This document shows, piece after piece, positions 1 through 11,427 of a stretch of 64,000 nucleotides of DNA; the stretch's first letter is position 1; every line of letters begins with the position of its first letter. The position numbers and the translations under genes were made by a program. Source of the stretch: Auanema rhodensis (taxonomy: Eukaryota > Nematoda > Chromadorea > Rhabditida > Rhabditidae); NCBI GenBank assembly GCA_964057225.1, contig OZ059897.1, positions 9,548,001 through 9,612,000 on the forward strand. Direction: 5' to 3'. Under the pieces are notes generated by a model, which did no database searches, had not been told where the DNA came from, and was given only the letters and a program-made list of their open reading frames with translations.

Positions 1-221
1 ACTCTGTTTAAGTGTTTTCAAACTTTGTATAGATAACAAGAAAAATGAAATGATAGAGATAGAACACTTCTAAGATCTTGATCCAAGGTTTTTCTGACGG
101 ACTGATCCATTAGAACCAAAGATTACAAGAATTATTCTGATTTCACCTGCATAAAGATCCAGTAGAAAATTACCTTTTGCTCTGAACATCTAAATGATTC
201 AATACAATATCAGAAATCACA

Positions 222-294
222 GCCCGGTTAGCTCAGTCGGTAGAGCACCAGACTCTTAATCTGGCTGTCGCGGGTTCGAGCCCCGCATCGGGCT
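222..294 (+). tRNA. tRNA-Lys(CUU), consensus copy (reference description)
   Basis: This 73-nt gene folds as a standard cloverleaf. It has a 7-bp acceptor stem (GCCCGGU/AUCGGGC, one G-U pair), a 4-bp D stem (GCUC/GAGC), an anticodon stem CCAGA/UCUGG around loop CUCUUAA (anticodon CUU, reads AAG), variable loop CUGUC, and a T stem GCGGG/CCCGC around UUCGAGC. Box A (TAGCTCAGTCGG) and box B (GGTTCGAGCCC) match Pol III internal promoters. There is no intron. The base after the acceptor stem is T, so the discriminator would be U73; eukaryotic tRNA-Lys normally has G73. Confidence 0.95.
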
Positions 295-626
295 TTGAGT
301 TTTACCTTTTATTTGAAATTATAACGTTTATTTTGAAAATTTATTCCTAACCTCTTTCTGATCAGATAGATTTCTGTAGATGTAACATTGTTTCAGTTCT
401 TAGAACTCTGTTTAAGTGTTTTCAAACTTTTGTATAGATAACAAGAAAAATGAAATGATAGAGATAGAACACTTCTGAGATCTTGATCCAAGGTTTTTCT
501 GACGGACTGATCCATTAGAACCAAAGATTACAAGAATTATTCTGATTTCATCTGCATAAAGATCCAGTAGAAAATTACCTTTTGCTCTGAACATCTAAAT
601 GATTCAATAGAATATCAGAAATCACA

Positions 627-699
627 GCCCGGTTAGCTCAGTCGGTAGAGCACCAGACTCTTAATCTGGCTGTCGCGGGTTCGAGCCCCGCATCGGGCT
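627..699 (+). tRNA. tRNA-Lys(CUU)
   Basis: Consensus copy, 405 bp after the previous one because its spacer carries one extra T. Confidence 0.93.
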
Positions 700-1030
700 T
701 TGAGTTTTACCTTTTATTTGAAATTATAACGTTTATTTTGAAAATTTATTCCTAACCTCTTTCTGATCAGATAGATTTCTGTAGATGTAACATTGTTTCA
801 GTTCTTAGAACTCTGTTTAAGTGTTTTCAAACTTTGTATAGATAACAAGAAAAATGAAATGATAGAGATAGAACACTTCTGAGATCTTGATCCAAGGTTT
901 TTCTGACGGACTGATCCATTAGAACCAAAGATTACAAGAATTATTCTGATTTCATCTGCATAAAGATCCAGTAGAAAATTACCTTTTGCTCTGAACATCT
1001 AAATGATTCAATAGAATATCAGAAATCACA

Positions 1031-1103
1031 GCCCGGTTAGCTCAGTCGGTAGAGCACCAGACTCTTAATCTGGCTGTCGCGGGTTCGAGCCCCGCATCGG
1101 GCT
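1031..1103 (+). tRNA. tRNA-Lys(CUU)
   Basis: Consensus copy. Confidence 0.93.
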
Positions 1104-1434
1104 TTGAGTTTTACCTTTTATTTGAAATTATAACGTTTATTTTGAAAATTTATTCCTAACCTCTTTCTGATCAGATAGAATTCTGTAGATGTAACATTGT
1201 TCCAGTTCTGAGAACTCTGTTTAAGTGTTTTCAAACTTTGTATAGATAACAAGAAAAATGAAATGATAGAGATAGAACACTTCTAAGATCTTGATCCAAG
1301 GTTTTTCTGACGGACTGATCCATTAGAACCAAAGATTACAAGAATTATTCTGATTTCACCTGCATAAAGATCCAGTAGAAAATTACCTTTTGCTCTGAAC
1401 ATCTAAATGATTCAATACAATATCAGAAATCACA

Positions 1435-1507
1435 GCCCGGTTAGCTCAGTCGGTAGAGCACCAGACTCTTAATCTGGCTGTCGCGGGTTCGAGCCCCGCA
1501 TCGGGCT
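1435..1507 (+). tRNA. tRNA-Lys(CUU)
   Basis: Consensus copy; first unit with the trailer TTTAAG instead of TTTGAG. Confidence 0.93.
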
Positions 1508-1838
1508 TTAAGTTTTACCTTTTATTTGAAATTATAACGTTTATTTTGAAAATTTATTCCTAACCTCTTTCTGATCAGATAGAATTCTGTAGATGTAACA
1601 TTGTTTCAGTTCTTAGAACTCTGTTTAAGTGTTTTCAAACTTTGTATAGATAACAAGAAAAATGAAATGATAGAGATAGAACACTTCTGAGATCTTGATC
1701 CAAGGTTTTTCTGACGGACTGATCCATTTGAACCAAAGATTACAAGAATTATTCTGATTTCATCTGCATAAAGATCCAGTAGAAAATTACCTTTTGCTCT
1801 GAACATCTAAATGATTCAATACAATATCAGAAATCACA

Positions 1839-1911
1839 GCCCGGTTAGCTCAGTCGGTAGAGCACCAGACTCTTAATCTGGCTGTCGCGGGTTCGAGCCC
1901 CGCATCGGGCT
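1839..1911 (+). tRNA. tRNA-Lys(CUU)
   Basis: Consensus copy. Confidence 0.93.
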
Positions 1912-2242
1912 TTAAGTTTTACCTTTTATTTGAAATTATAACGTTTATTTTGAAAATTTATTCCTAACCTCTTTCTGATCAGATAGATTTCTGTAGATGT
2001 AACATTGTTTCAGTTCTTACAACTCTGTTTAAGTGTTTTCAAACTTTGTATAGATAACAAGAAAAATGAAATGATAGAGATAGAACACTTCTGAGATCTT
2101 GATCCAAGGTTTTTCTGACGGACTGATCCATTAGAACCAAAGATTACAAGAATTATTCTGATTTCATCTGCATAAAGATCCAGTAGAAAATTACCTTTTG
2201 CTCTGAACATCTAAATGATTCAATACAATATCAGAAATCACA

Positions 2243-2315
2243 GCCCGGTTAGCTCAGTCGGTAGAGCACCAGACTCTTAATCTGGCTGTCGCGGGTTTGA
2301 GCCCCGCATCGGGCT
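2243..2315 (+). tRNA. tRNA-Lys(CUU), T-loop C56-to-U variant
   Basis: Single change in the T loop (TTCGAGC to TTTGAGC). It alters the nearly invariant C56 and weakens box B, so this copy may be poorly transcribed or folded. The same change occurs in the - arm copy at 18,190. Confidence 0.85.
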
Positions 2316-2646
2316 TTGAGTTTTACCTTTTATTTGAAATTATAACGTTTATTTTGAAAATTTATTCCTAACCTCTATCTGATCAGATAGAATTCTGTAG
2401 ATGTAACATTGTTTCAGTTCTTACAACTCTGTTTAAGTGTTTTCAAACTTTGTATAGATAACAAGAAAAATGAAATGATAGAGATAGAACACTTCTGAGA
2501 TCTTGATCCAAGGTTTTTCTGACGGACTGATCCATTAGAACCAAAGATTACAAGAATTATTCTGATTTCATCTGCATAAAGATCCAGTAGAAAATTACCT
2601 TTTGCTCTGAACATCTAAATGATTCAATAGAATATCAGAAATCACA

Positions 2647-2719
2647 GCCCGGTTAGCTCAGTCGGTAGAGCACCAGACTCTTAATCTGGCTGTCGCGGGT
2701 TCGAGCCCCGCATCGGGCT
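2647..2719 (+). tRNA. tRNA-Lys(CUU)
   Basis: Consensus copy. Confidence 0.93.
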
Positions 2720-3050
2720 TTAAGTTTTACCTTTTATTTGAAATTATAACGTTTATTTTGAAAATTTATTCCTAACCTCTATCTGATCAGATAGAATTCT
2801 GTAGATGTAACATTGTTTCAGTTCTTACAACTCTGTTTAAGTGTTTTCAAACTTTGTATAGATAACAAGAAAAATGAAATGATAGAGATAGAACACTTCT
2901 GAGATCTTGATCCAAGGTTTTTCTGACGGACTGATCCATTAGAACCAAAGATTACAAGAATTATTCTGATTTCATCTGCATAAAGATCCAGTAGAAAATT
3001 ACTTTTTGCTCTGAACATCTAAATGATTCAATAGAATATCAGAAATCACA

Positions 3051-3123
3051 GCCCGGTTAGCTCAGTCGGTAGAGCACCAGACTCTTAATCTGGCTGTCGC
3101 GGGTTCGAGCCCCGCATCGGGCT
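3051..3123 (+). tRNA. tRNA-Lys(CUU)
   Basis: Consensus copy. Confidence 0.93.
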
Positions 3124-3454
3124 TTAAGTTTTACCTTTTATTTGAAATTATAACGTTTATTTTGAAAATTTATTCCTAACCTCTATCTGATCAGATAGAA
3201 TTCTGTAGATGTAACATTGTTTCAGTTCTTAGAACTCTGTTTAAGTGTTTTCAAACTTTGTATAGATAACAAGAAAAATGAAATGATAGAGATAGAACAC
3301 TTCTGAGATCTTGATCCAAGGTTTTTCTGACGGACTGATCCATTAGAACCAAAGATTACAAGAATTATTCTGATTTCACCTGCATAAAGATCCAGTAGAA
3401 AATTACCTTTTGCTCTGAACATCTAAATGATTCAATACAATATCAGAAATCACA

Positions 3455-3527
3455 GCCCGGTTAGCTCAGTCGGTAGAGCACCAGACTCTTAATCTGGCTG
3501 TCGCGGGTTCGAGCCCCGCATCGGGCT
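3455..3527 (+). tRNA. tRNA-Lys(CUU)
   Basis: Consensus copy. Confidence 0.93.
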
Positions 3528-3858
3528 TTAAGTTTTACCTTTTATTTGAAATTATAACATTTATTTTGAAAATTTATTCCTAACCTTTTTCTGATCAGAT
3601 AGAATTCTGTAGATGTAACATTGTTTCAGTTCTTAGAACTCTGTTTAAGTGTTTTCAAACTTTGTATAGATAACAAGAAAAATGAAATGATAGAGATAGA
3701 ACACTTCTGAGATCTTGATCCAAGGTTTTTCTGACGGACTGATCCATTAGAACCAAAGATTACAAGAATTATTCTGATTTCATCTGCATAAAGATCCAGT
3801 AGAAAATTACCTTTTGCTCTGAACATCTAAATGATTCAATACAATATCAGAAATCACA

Positions 3859-3931
3859 GCCCGGTTAGCTCAGTCGGTAGAGCACCAGACTCTTAATCTG
3901 GCTGTCGCGGGTTCGAGCCCCGCATCGGGCT
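3859..3931 (+). tRNA. tRNA-Lys(CUU)
   Basis: Consensus copy. Confidence 0.93.
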
Positions 3932-4262
3932 TTAAGTTTTACCTTTTATTTGAAATTATAACGTTTATTTTGAAAATTTATTCCTAACCTTTTTCTGATC
4001 AGATAGAATTCTGTAGATGTAACATTGTTTCAGTTCTTAGAACTCTGTTTAAGTGTTTTCAAACTTTGTATAGATACCAAGAAAAATAAAATGATAGAGA
4101 TAGAACACTTCTGAGATCTTGATCCAAGGTTTTTCTGACGGACTGATCCATTAGAACCAAAGATTACAAGAATTATTCTGATTTCATCTGCATAAAGATC
4201 CAGTAGAAAATTACCTTTTGCTCTGAACATCTAAATGATTCAATACAATATCAGAAATCACA

Positions 4263-4335
4263 GCCCGGTTAGCTCAGTCGGTAGAGCACCAGACTCTTAA
4301 TCTGGCTGTCGCGGGTTCGAGCCCCGCATCGGGCT
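4263..4335 (+). tRNA. tRNA-Lys(CUU)
   Basis: Consensus copy. Confidence 0.93.
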
Positions 4336-4666
4336 TTAAGTTTTACCTTTTATTTGAAATTATAACGTTTATTTTGAAAATTTATTCCTAACCTTTTTCT
4401 GATCAGATAGAATTCTGTAGATGTAACATTGTTTCAGTTCTTAGAACTCTGTTTAAGTGTTTTCAAACTTTGTATAGATAACAAGAAAAATGAAATGATA
4501 GAGATAGAACACTTCTAAGATCTTGATCCAAGATTTTTCTGACGAACTGATCCATTAGAACCAAATATTACAAGAAATATTCTGATTTCATCTGCATAAA
4601 GATCCAGTAGAAAATTACCTTTTGCTCTGAACATCTAAATGATTCAATAGAATATCAGAAATCACA

Positions 4667-4739
4667 GCCCGGTTAGCTCAGTCGGTAGAGCACCAGACTC
4701 TTAATCTGGCTGTCGCGGGTTCGAGCCCCGCATCGGGCT
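4667..4739 (+). tRNA. tRNA-Lys(CUU)
   Basis: Consensus copy. Confidence 0.93.
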
Positions 4740-5070
4740 TTAAGTTTTACCTTTTATTTGAAATTATAACGTTTATTTTGAAAATTTATTCCTAACCTCT
4801 TTCTGATCAGATAGAAAGCTGTAGATGTAACATTGTTTCAGTTCTTAGAACTCTGTTTAAGTGTTTTCAAACTTTGTATAGATACCAAGAAAAATGAAAT
4901 GATAGAGATAGAACACTTCTAAGATCTTGATCCAAGGTTTTTCTGACGAACTGATCCATTAGAACCAAATATTACAAGAAATATTCTGATTTCATCTGCA
5001 TAAAGATCCAGTAGAAAATTACCTTTTGCTCTGAACATCTAAATGATTCAATACAATATCAGAAATCACA

Positions 5071-5143
5071 GCCCGGTTAGCTCAGTCGGTAGAGCACCAG
5101 ACTCTTAATCTGGCTGTCGCGGGTTCGAGCCCCGCATCGGGCT
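5071..5143 (+). tRNA. tRNA-Lys(CUU)
   Basis: Consensus copy. Confidence 0.93.
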
Positions 5144-5474
5144 TTAAGTTTTACCTTTTATTTGAAATTATAACGTTTATTTTGAAAATTTATTCCTAAC
5201 CTCTTTCTGATCAGATAGAAAGCTGTAGATGTAACATTGTTTCAGTTCTTAGAACTCTGTTTAAGTGTTTTCAAACTTTGTATAGATAACAAGAAAAATG
5301 AAATGATAGAGATAGAACACTTCTAAGATCTTGATCCAAGGTTTTTCTGACGAACTGATCCCTTAGAACCAAATATTACAAGAAATATTCTGATTTCATC
5401 TGCATAAAGATCCAGTAGAAAATTACCTTTTGCTCTGAACATCTAAATGATTCAATAGAATATCAGAAATCACA

Positions 5475-5547
5475 ACCCGGTTAGCTCAGTCGGTAGAGCA
5501 CCAGACTCTTAATCTGGCTGTCGCGGGTTCGAGCCCCGCATCGGGCT
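5475..5547 (+). tRNA. tRNA-Lys(CUU), G1-to-A variant
   Basis: The first base is A instead of G, giving an A1/C72 mismatch at the top of the acceptor stem. The rest is consensus. Confidence 0.85.
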
Positions 5548-5878
5548 TTAAGTTTTACCTCTTATTTGAAATTATAACGTTTATTTTGAAAATTTATTCC
5601 TAACCTCTTTCTGATCAGATAGAAAGCTGTAGATGTAACATTGTTTCAGTTCTTAGAACTCTGTTTAAGTGTTTTCAAACTTTGTATAGATACCAAGAAA
5701 AATGAAATGATAGAGATAGAACACTTCTAAGATCTTGATCCAAGGTTTTTCTGACGGACTGATCCATTAGAACCAAAGATTACAAGAATTATTCTGATTT
5801 CACCTGCATAAAGATCCAGTAGAAAATCACCTTTTGCTCTGAACATCTAAATGATTCAATACAATATCAGAAATCACA

Positions 5879-5951
5879 GCCCGGTTAGCTCAGTCGGTAG
5901 AGCACCAGACTCTTAATCTGGCTGTCGCGGGTTCGAGCCCCGCATCGGGCT
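5879..5951 (+). tRNA. tRNA-Lys(CUU)
   Basis: Consensus copy. Confidence 0.93.
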
Positions 5952-6282
5952 TTAAGTTTTACCTTTCATTTGAAATTATAACGTTTATTTTAAAAATTTA
6001 TTCCTAACCTCTTTCTGATCAGATAGAATTCTGTAGATGTAACATTGTTTCAGTTCTTAGAACTCTGTTTAAGGGTTTTCAAACTTTGTATAGATAACAA
6101 GAAAAATGAAATGATAGAGATAGAACACTTCTAAGATCTTGATCCAAGGTTTATCTGACGGACTTATCCATTAGAACCAAAGATTACAAGAATTATTCTG
6201 ATTTCATCTGCATAAAGATCCAGTAGAAAATTACCTTTTGCTCTGAACATCTAAATGATTCAATAGAATATCAGAAATCACA

Positions 6283-6355
6283 GCCCGGTTAGCTCAGTCG
6301 GTAGAGCACCAGACTCTTAATCTGGCTGTCGCGGGTTCGAGCCCCGCATCGGGCT
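6283..6355 (+). tRNA. tRNA-Lys(CUU)
   Basis: Consensus copy. Confidence 0.93.
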
Positions 6356-6686
6356 TTAAGTTTTACCTTTTATTTGAAATTATAACGTTTATTTTGAAAA
6401 TTTATTCCTAACCTCTTTCTGATCAGATAGAATTCTGCAGATGTAACATTGTTTCAGTTCTTAGAACTCTGTTTAAGTGTTTTCAAACTTTGTATAGATA
6501 ACAAGAAAAATGAAATGATAGAGATAGAACACTTCTGAGATCTTGATCCAAGGTTTTTCTGACGAACTGATCCATTAGAACCAAAGATTACAAGAATTAT
6601 TCTGATTTCATCTGCATAAAGATCCAGTAGAAAATTACCTTTTGCTCTGAACATCTAAATGATTCAATACAATATCAGAAATCACA

Positions 6687-6759
6687 GCCCGGTTAGCTCA
6701 GTCGGTAGAGCACCAGACTCTTAATCTGGCTGTCGCGGGTTCGAGCCCCGCATCGGACT
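6687..6759 (+). tRNA. tRNA-Lys(CUU), G71-to-A variant
   Basis: The acceptor 3' strand reads ATCGGAC, leaving C2 opposite A71. The following spacer carries a private AACCTTG (normally AACATTG). Both markers recur together in the - arm near 21,330-21,494. Confidence 0.85.
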
Positions 6760-7090
6760 TTGAGTTTTACCTTTTATTTGAAATTATAACGTTTATTTTG
6801 AAAATTTATTCCTAACCTCTATCTGATCAGATAGAATTCTGTAGATGTAACCTTGTTTCAGTTCTTAGAACTCTGTTTAAGTGTTTTCAAACTTTGTATA
6901 GATAACAAGAAAAATGAAATGATAGAGATAGAACACTTCTGAGATCTTGATCCAAGGTTTTTCTGACGGACTGATCCATTAGAACCAAAGATTATAAGAA
7001 TTATTCTGATTTCATCTGCATAAAGATCCAGTAGAAAATTACCTTTTGCTCTGAACATCTAAATGATTCAATAGAATATCAGAAATCACA

Positions 7091-7163
7091 GCCCGGTTAG
7101 CTCAGTCGGTAGAGCACCAGACTCTTAATCTGGCTGTCGCGGGTTCGAGCCCCGCATCGGGCT
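7091..7163 (+). tRNA. tRNA-Lys(CUU)
   Basis: Consensus copy. Confidence 0.93.
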
Positions 7164-7494
7164 TTAAGTTTTACCTTTTATTTGAAATTATAACGTTTAT
7201 TTTGAAAATTTATTCCTAACCTCTTTCTGATCAGATAGAATGCTGTAGATGTAACATTGTTTCAGTTCTTAGAACTCTGTTTAAGTGTTTTCAAACTTTG
7301 TATAGATAACAAGAAAAATGAAATGATAGAGATAGAACACTTCTAAGATCTTGATCCAAGGTTTTTCTGACGAACTGATCCATTAGAACCAAATATTACA
7401 AGAATTATTCTGATTTCATCTGCATAAAGATCCAATAGAAAATTACCTTTTGCTCTGAACATCTAAATGATTCAATACAATAACAGAAATCACA

Positions 7495-7567
7495 GCCCTG
7501 TTAGCTCAGTCGGTAGAGCACCAGACTCTTAATCTGGCTGTCGCGGGTTCGAGCCCCGCATCGAGCT
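7495..7567 (+). tRNA. tRNA-Lys(CUU), doubly mutated acceptor stem
   Basis: G5 is T and G70 is A (GCCCTGT / ATCGAGC). This breaks two acceptor-stem pairs (5-68 and 3-70), so the copy is probably compromised. Confidence 0.8.
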
Positions 7568-7898
7568 TTAAGTTTTACCTTTCATTTGAAATTATAACGT
7601 TTATTTTAAAAATTTATTCCTAACCTCTTTCTGATCAGATAGAATTCTGTAGATGTAACATTGTTTCAGTTCTTAGAACTCTGTTTAAGTGTTTTCAAAC
7701 TTTGTATAGATAACAAGAAAAATAAAATGATAGAGATAGAACACTTCTAAGATCTTGATCCAAGGTTTTTCTGACGAACTGATCCATTAGAACCAAATAT
7801 TACAAGAATTATTCTGATTTCATCTGCATAAAGATCCAGTAGAAAATTACCTTTTGCTCTGAACATCTAAATGATTCAATAGAATATCAGAAATCACA

Positions 7899-7971
7899 GC
7901 CCGGTTAGCTCAGTCGGTAGAGCACCAGACTCTTAATCTGGCTGTCGCGGGTTCGAGCCCCGCATCGGGCT
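7899..7971 (+). tRNA. tRNA-Lys(CUU)
   Basis: Consensus copy. Confidence 0.93.
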
Positions 7972-8302
7972 TTAAGTTTTACCTTTTATTTGAAATTATA
8001 ACGTTTATTTTGAAAATTTATTCCTAACCTCTTTCTGATCAGATAGAATGCTGTAGATGTAACATTGTTTCAGTTCTTAGAACTCTGTTTAAGTGTTTTC
8101 AAACTTTGTATAGATACCAAGAAAAATGAAATGATAGAGATAGAACACTTCTAAGATCTTGATCCAAGGTTTTTCTGACGGACTGATCCATTAGAACCAA
8201 AGATTACAAGAATTATTCTGATTTCACCTGCATAAAGATCCAGTAGAAAATCACCTTTTGCTCTGAACATCTAAATGATTCAATACAATATCAGAAATCA
8301 CA

Positions 8303-8375
8303 GCCCGGTTAGCTCAGTCGGTAGAGCACCAGACTCTTAATCTGGCTGTCGCGGGTTCGAGCCCCGCATCGGGCT
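8303..8375 (+). tRNA. tRNA-Lys(CUU)
   Basis: Consensus copy. Confidence 0.93.
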
Positions 8376-8706
8376 TTAAGTTTTACCTTTTATTTGAAAT
8401 TATAACGTTTATTTTGGAAATTTATTCCTAACCTCTTTCTGATCAGATAGAATTCTGTAGATGTAACATTGTTTCAGTTCTTAGAACTCTGTTTAAGTGT
8501 TTTCAAACTTTGTATAGATAACAAGAAAAATGAAATGATAGAGATAGAACACTTCTAAGATCTTGATCCAAGGTTTTTCTGACGAACTGATCCATTAGAA
8601 CCAAATATTACAAGAATTATTCTGATTTCATCTGCATAAAGATCCAATAGAAAATTACCTTTTGCTCTGAACATCTAAATGATTCAACACAATAACAGAA
8701 ATCACA

Positions 8707-8779
8707 GCCCGGTTAGCTCAGTCGGTAGAGCACCAGACTCTTAATCTGGCTGTCGCGGGTTCGAGCCCCGCATCGGGCT
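8707..8779 (+). tRNA. tRNA-Lys(CUU)
   Basis: Consensus copy; last one before the retroelement remnant. Confidence 0.93.
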
Positions 8780-9110
8780 TTAAGTTTTACCTTTCATTTG
8801 AAATTATAACGTTTATTTTAAAAATTTATTCCTAACCTCTTTCTGATCAGATAGAATTCTGTAGATGTAACATTGTTTCAGTTCTTAGAACTCTGTTTAA
8901 GTGTTTTCAAACTTTGTATAGATAACAAGAAAAATGAAATGATAGAGATAGAACACTTCTAAGATCTTGATCCAAGGTTTATCTGACGGACTTATCCATT
9001 AGAACCAAAGATTACAAGAATTATTCTGATTTCACCTGCATAAAGATCCAGTAGAAAATTACCTTTTGCTCTGAACATCTAAATGATTCAATACAATATC
9101 AGAAATCACA

Positions 9111-9416
9111 GATTACCTTTTTTTTGAAAATTAAACGTTTATTTTGAATATTCTTTCTTAATCTCTTTCTGATCAGATAGAATTCTGTGGATGTAACATT
9201 GCTTCTGCCCTTTCGAATTTTGTTTTAGTCTTTTCCAACCTTGTTTAGATAACAAGAAAAATGAAATGATAGAGAGAGAACACTTCTAAGATCTTGATCT
9301 AAAATTTTTCTGACGGACTGATCCATTAGAACCAAAGAAGACAAGAACTATTCTGATTTCATCTGCATAAAGATCCAGTAGAAAATTACGTTATGCTCTG
9401 AACATCTAAATGATTC
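9111..9416 (+). repeat. array unit that has lost its tRNA
   Basis: Array spacer continues, but the tRNA expected at 9,111 is missing. The leader ending CACAG runs straight into ATTACC of the trailer. The spacer is the diverged B type (TTCTGCCC and TTTTCCAACC motifs). It stops at the edge of the retroelement remnant. Confidence 0.85.
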
Positions 9417-9526
9417 GAACTATTTCGCTGCCCACGAAACGCGCTGCTATGTCTTCTCTACCAAGGATTGTTCTCATTGCTATGGTTGGCTCTATTTGGA
9501 GAATTAAACGCCACAATTCGAGATAT

Positions 9527-9715
9527 CTATTTTGTATCTCGCATATGGATTCGTAAGATTCCATAAAATGCTTTTGCAATTCTTCCTGTATAAGAGTGGT
9601 TGCATATTGTAGATGATCTTGCGCTATTCTCTGAGATACATTCTTGTATCTCGTTGTTTACTTTGGAGCCTATATAATGTGCTTGCGCTTGTACTGCTTT
9701 CGTTTCAATCTCCAA
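9527..9715 (-). pseudogene. distal piece of the Env-like frame, frameshifted
   Basis: A 62-codon open frame overlaps the end of the 585-codon Env-like ORF in another phase. Open reading continues toward 9,421 in a third phase. Helix-forming residues rich in Gln, Glu and Ile suggest a coiled-coil part of the same protein, broken by at least one indel. I do not see the expected C-terminal membrane anchor before the element is cut off at 9,417. Confidence 0.4.
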
Positions 9716-11427
9716 AGGTGGTGATGACGTTCTCTGTTTTTATTGCGTTCTCTGCTTTCTTTGCGATCTTTGTGAACACCATATATTAATGTAACCGTTG
9801 TTGGCGCGCGCGTGGATGTTATGGCTTGAGTTGTATCGATCTCTGGCGTTGTTTGAGGGTCCTGGATTAGCTTTGTTACTTCCGTTGTTGTCGTTATATA
9901 TTCATTTTTGTCTGTCAGGCGTCTGGTTAAGTAGGGAGGTGTTCTTTTATCCTCTAGTAGCGGTAGAAAGGTTTGAATGAGAAGATTTCGTGTATATTTG
10001 TTGGGGCTATTTGTTTGTTGATGGGGCCCAACAGGTAAACCAAAATTATTCTTCATATCTCGATATAATTTCTCTATATCTGGCAGGATGATAGTTGGTA
10101 CAGGCAGATGTCGGAATCTTTCATCGTCGGCTCTGGCCGCTGTTCGATTGGGTTTTATTGTACGTAGTTTGAGAACTTGGTGATATAGATCAATTGTTTC
10201 TTTAATAATCAGTTGTTCCTTTTCGTTATTAGTTGATAATACGGGCCTGATTGGCGGCATGTTTACAAATGCTTTCAAAACTTCTTGTTTTGATGGCACC
10301 GACATGTTGTTTTGTGCGAAAATGGTCGGTGTAAATGCCAACTCGAGCGCTATACTTTCGGTTCGCTCTCGATAACTTCCTTCTTTTGTGAGTATTTTTT
10401 CGTCAAATTCTTCTGCTGTTAATCTGTCGCCTATCTGCTCTAAAAGTTGCAGGGAGGTGAGGTATTTAACGGCTCCTCTTGTGGTAGCTGCCAGTTCTTT
10501 TTGGGCGAAGAATTGAAGCATTTCTTCTTCCGGGTCGTAGAATTCATATATTTTTAAGAATCTTTCTATTGATCTATTCGAAGTAGTGCTTCGTAGGAAG
10601 AATTTGAACCGCTCGGAATGTGCTGAGATCCACTTAACAATAGAATATGTTGGATCCATTGTCCGTCTGGCTCGAATTATAGGAATTATTTGTGATATCC
10701 CAGGGTTACTCATTACTGGACGTAAAAATGGGTATGGGCATATGTTCAATGTTAAAGTTTCGTAGTCTTCTTGTTCTTTTATCCAGCTTTCGTTCAATTG
10801 CAGTGCGCATTGCGCTATAGCCCTTTTTTGACGCTTAGCTGGCAACTTTTTATATTCTCTTTCAATTAAGTTGTGTATATTATTGTCATTTGGATATTTT
10901 GGAAAAAGTATATAATTGCCCGTGGTTGATTGAAATATAGGTTGCGAAAAACATGATGTAATCTGTTTTGGAATTTGTTTATTGTCGATAACAAGGGCTG
11001 ACTGCGTATTGGGAATTAGTATTATGCTGTCTCCAATGATGGCATCGTATTCACTCATGTCTATGTAGTTGCATCTCTGTTCGTATGATTGGATTTCCCA
11101 GATGATCATTGAAGTATTGGATGCGCATTCGCCATGATGTGCAAGACAGCCTTCCGTATTGAGTAATAGATTTGCCAATATGGTGTCGTCTGGCATCCTG
11201 GTCATAACGCCTCTTTCCAAAACCAGTCGTTCTTTTTCTTCGCATTGTTCGTAATTGAATGAGCGCGCTGGAGAGAATGTAGGTTCGGTTGTCGCGTATG
11301 TCAAGCTATCCAATTTAACCAGGTCTTCTGATTTCCATTTACGGTCGCGGACAGCCAGTCTACATTCGTTTTCTGTTGTTGGCTCAATTCGAACAATGGA
11401 GGAGTTATGATCCCTTAAAAATAGCAA
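9670..11427 (-). pseudogene. Env-like glycoprotein ORF of the LTR element
   Basis: A 585-codon reading frame follows gag where pol should be. Supporting an Env-like identity: the upstream frame ends in a signal-peptide-like hydrophobic stretch and continues into this frame; there are scattered cysteines and N-x-S/T sites in the first third; a basic RQKR motif at about residue 202 resembles a furin-type cleavage site; and a Thr-rich segment lies near residues 520-550. The C-terminus is very basic and probably reflects a frame change. I cannot assign it to a named glycoprotein family, so Env is inferred mainly from position and signal. The first methionine is internal to the original protein. 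Confidence 0.5.

Larger units (their letters stand above)
1..9110 (+). repeat. tRNA-Lys(CUU) tandem array, + arm, 404 bp units
   Basis: Twenty-two head-to-tail units, each a 73-nt tRNA plus ~331 bp of AT-rich spacer. Spacing is 404 bp throughout, except 405 bp between the first two copies (one extra T near 429). Units differ by scattered single-base changes. Spacers contain no convincing gene. The short ORF that recurs on the opposite strand of many units is the spacer read backwards plus the tRNA-proximal flank. A TTTT run 6-9 nt after each tRNA is a plausible Pol III terminator. The window starts inside a unit, so the array extends to the left. Confidence 0.95.

Noticed and set aside
300..620. 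Possible C/D snoRNA in array spacers (TGAT and CTGA motifs)
   Set aside because: Boxes C and D could not be placed at sensible spacing with a terminal stem; the motifs are expected by chance in AT-rich DNA.
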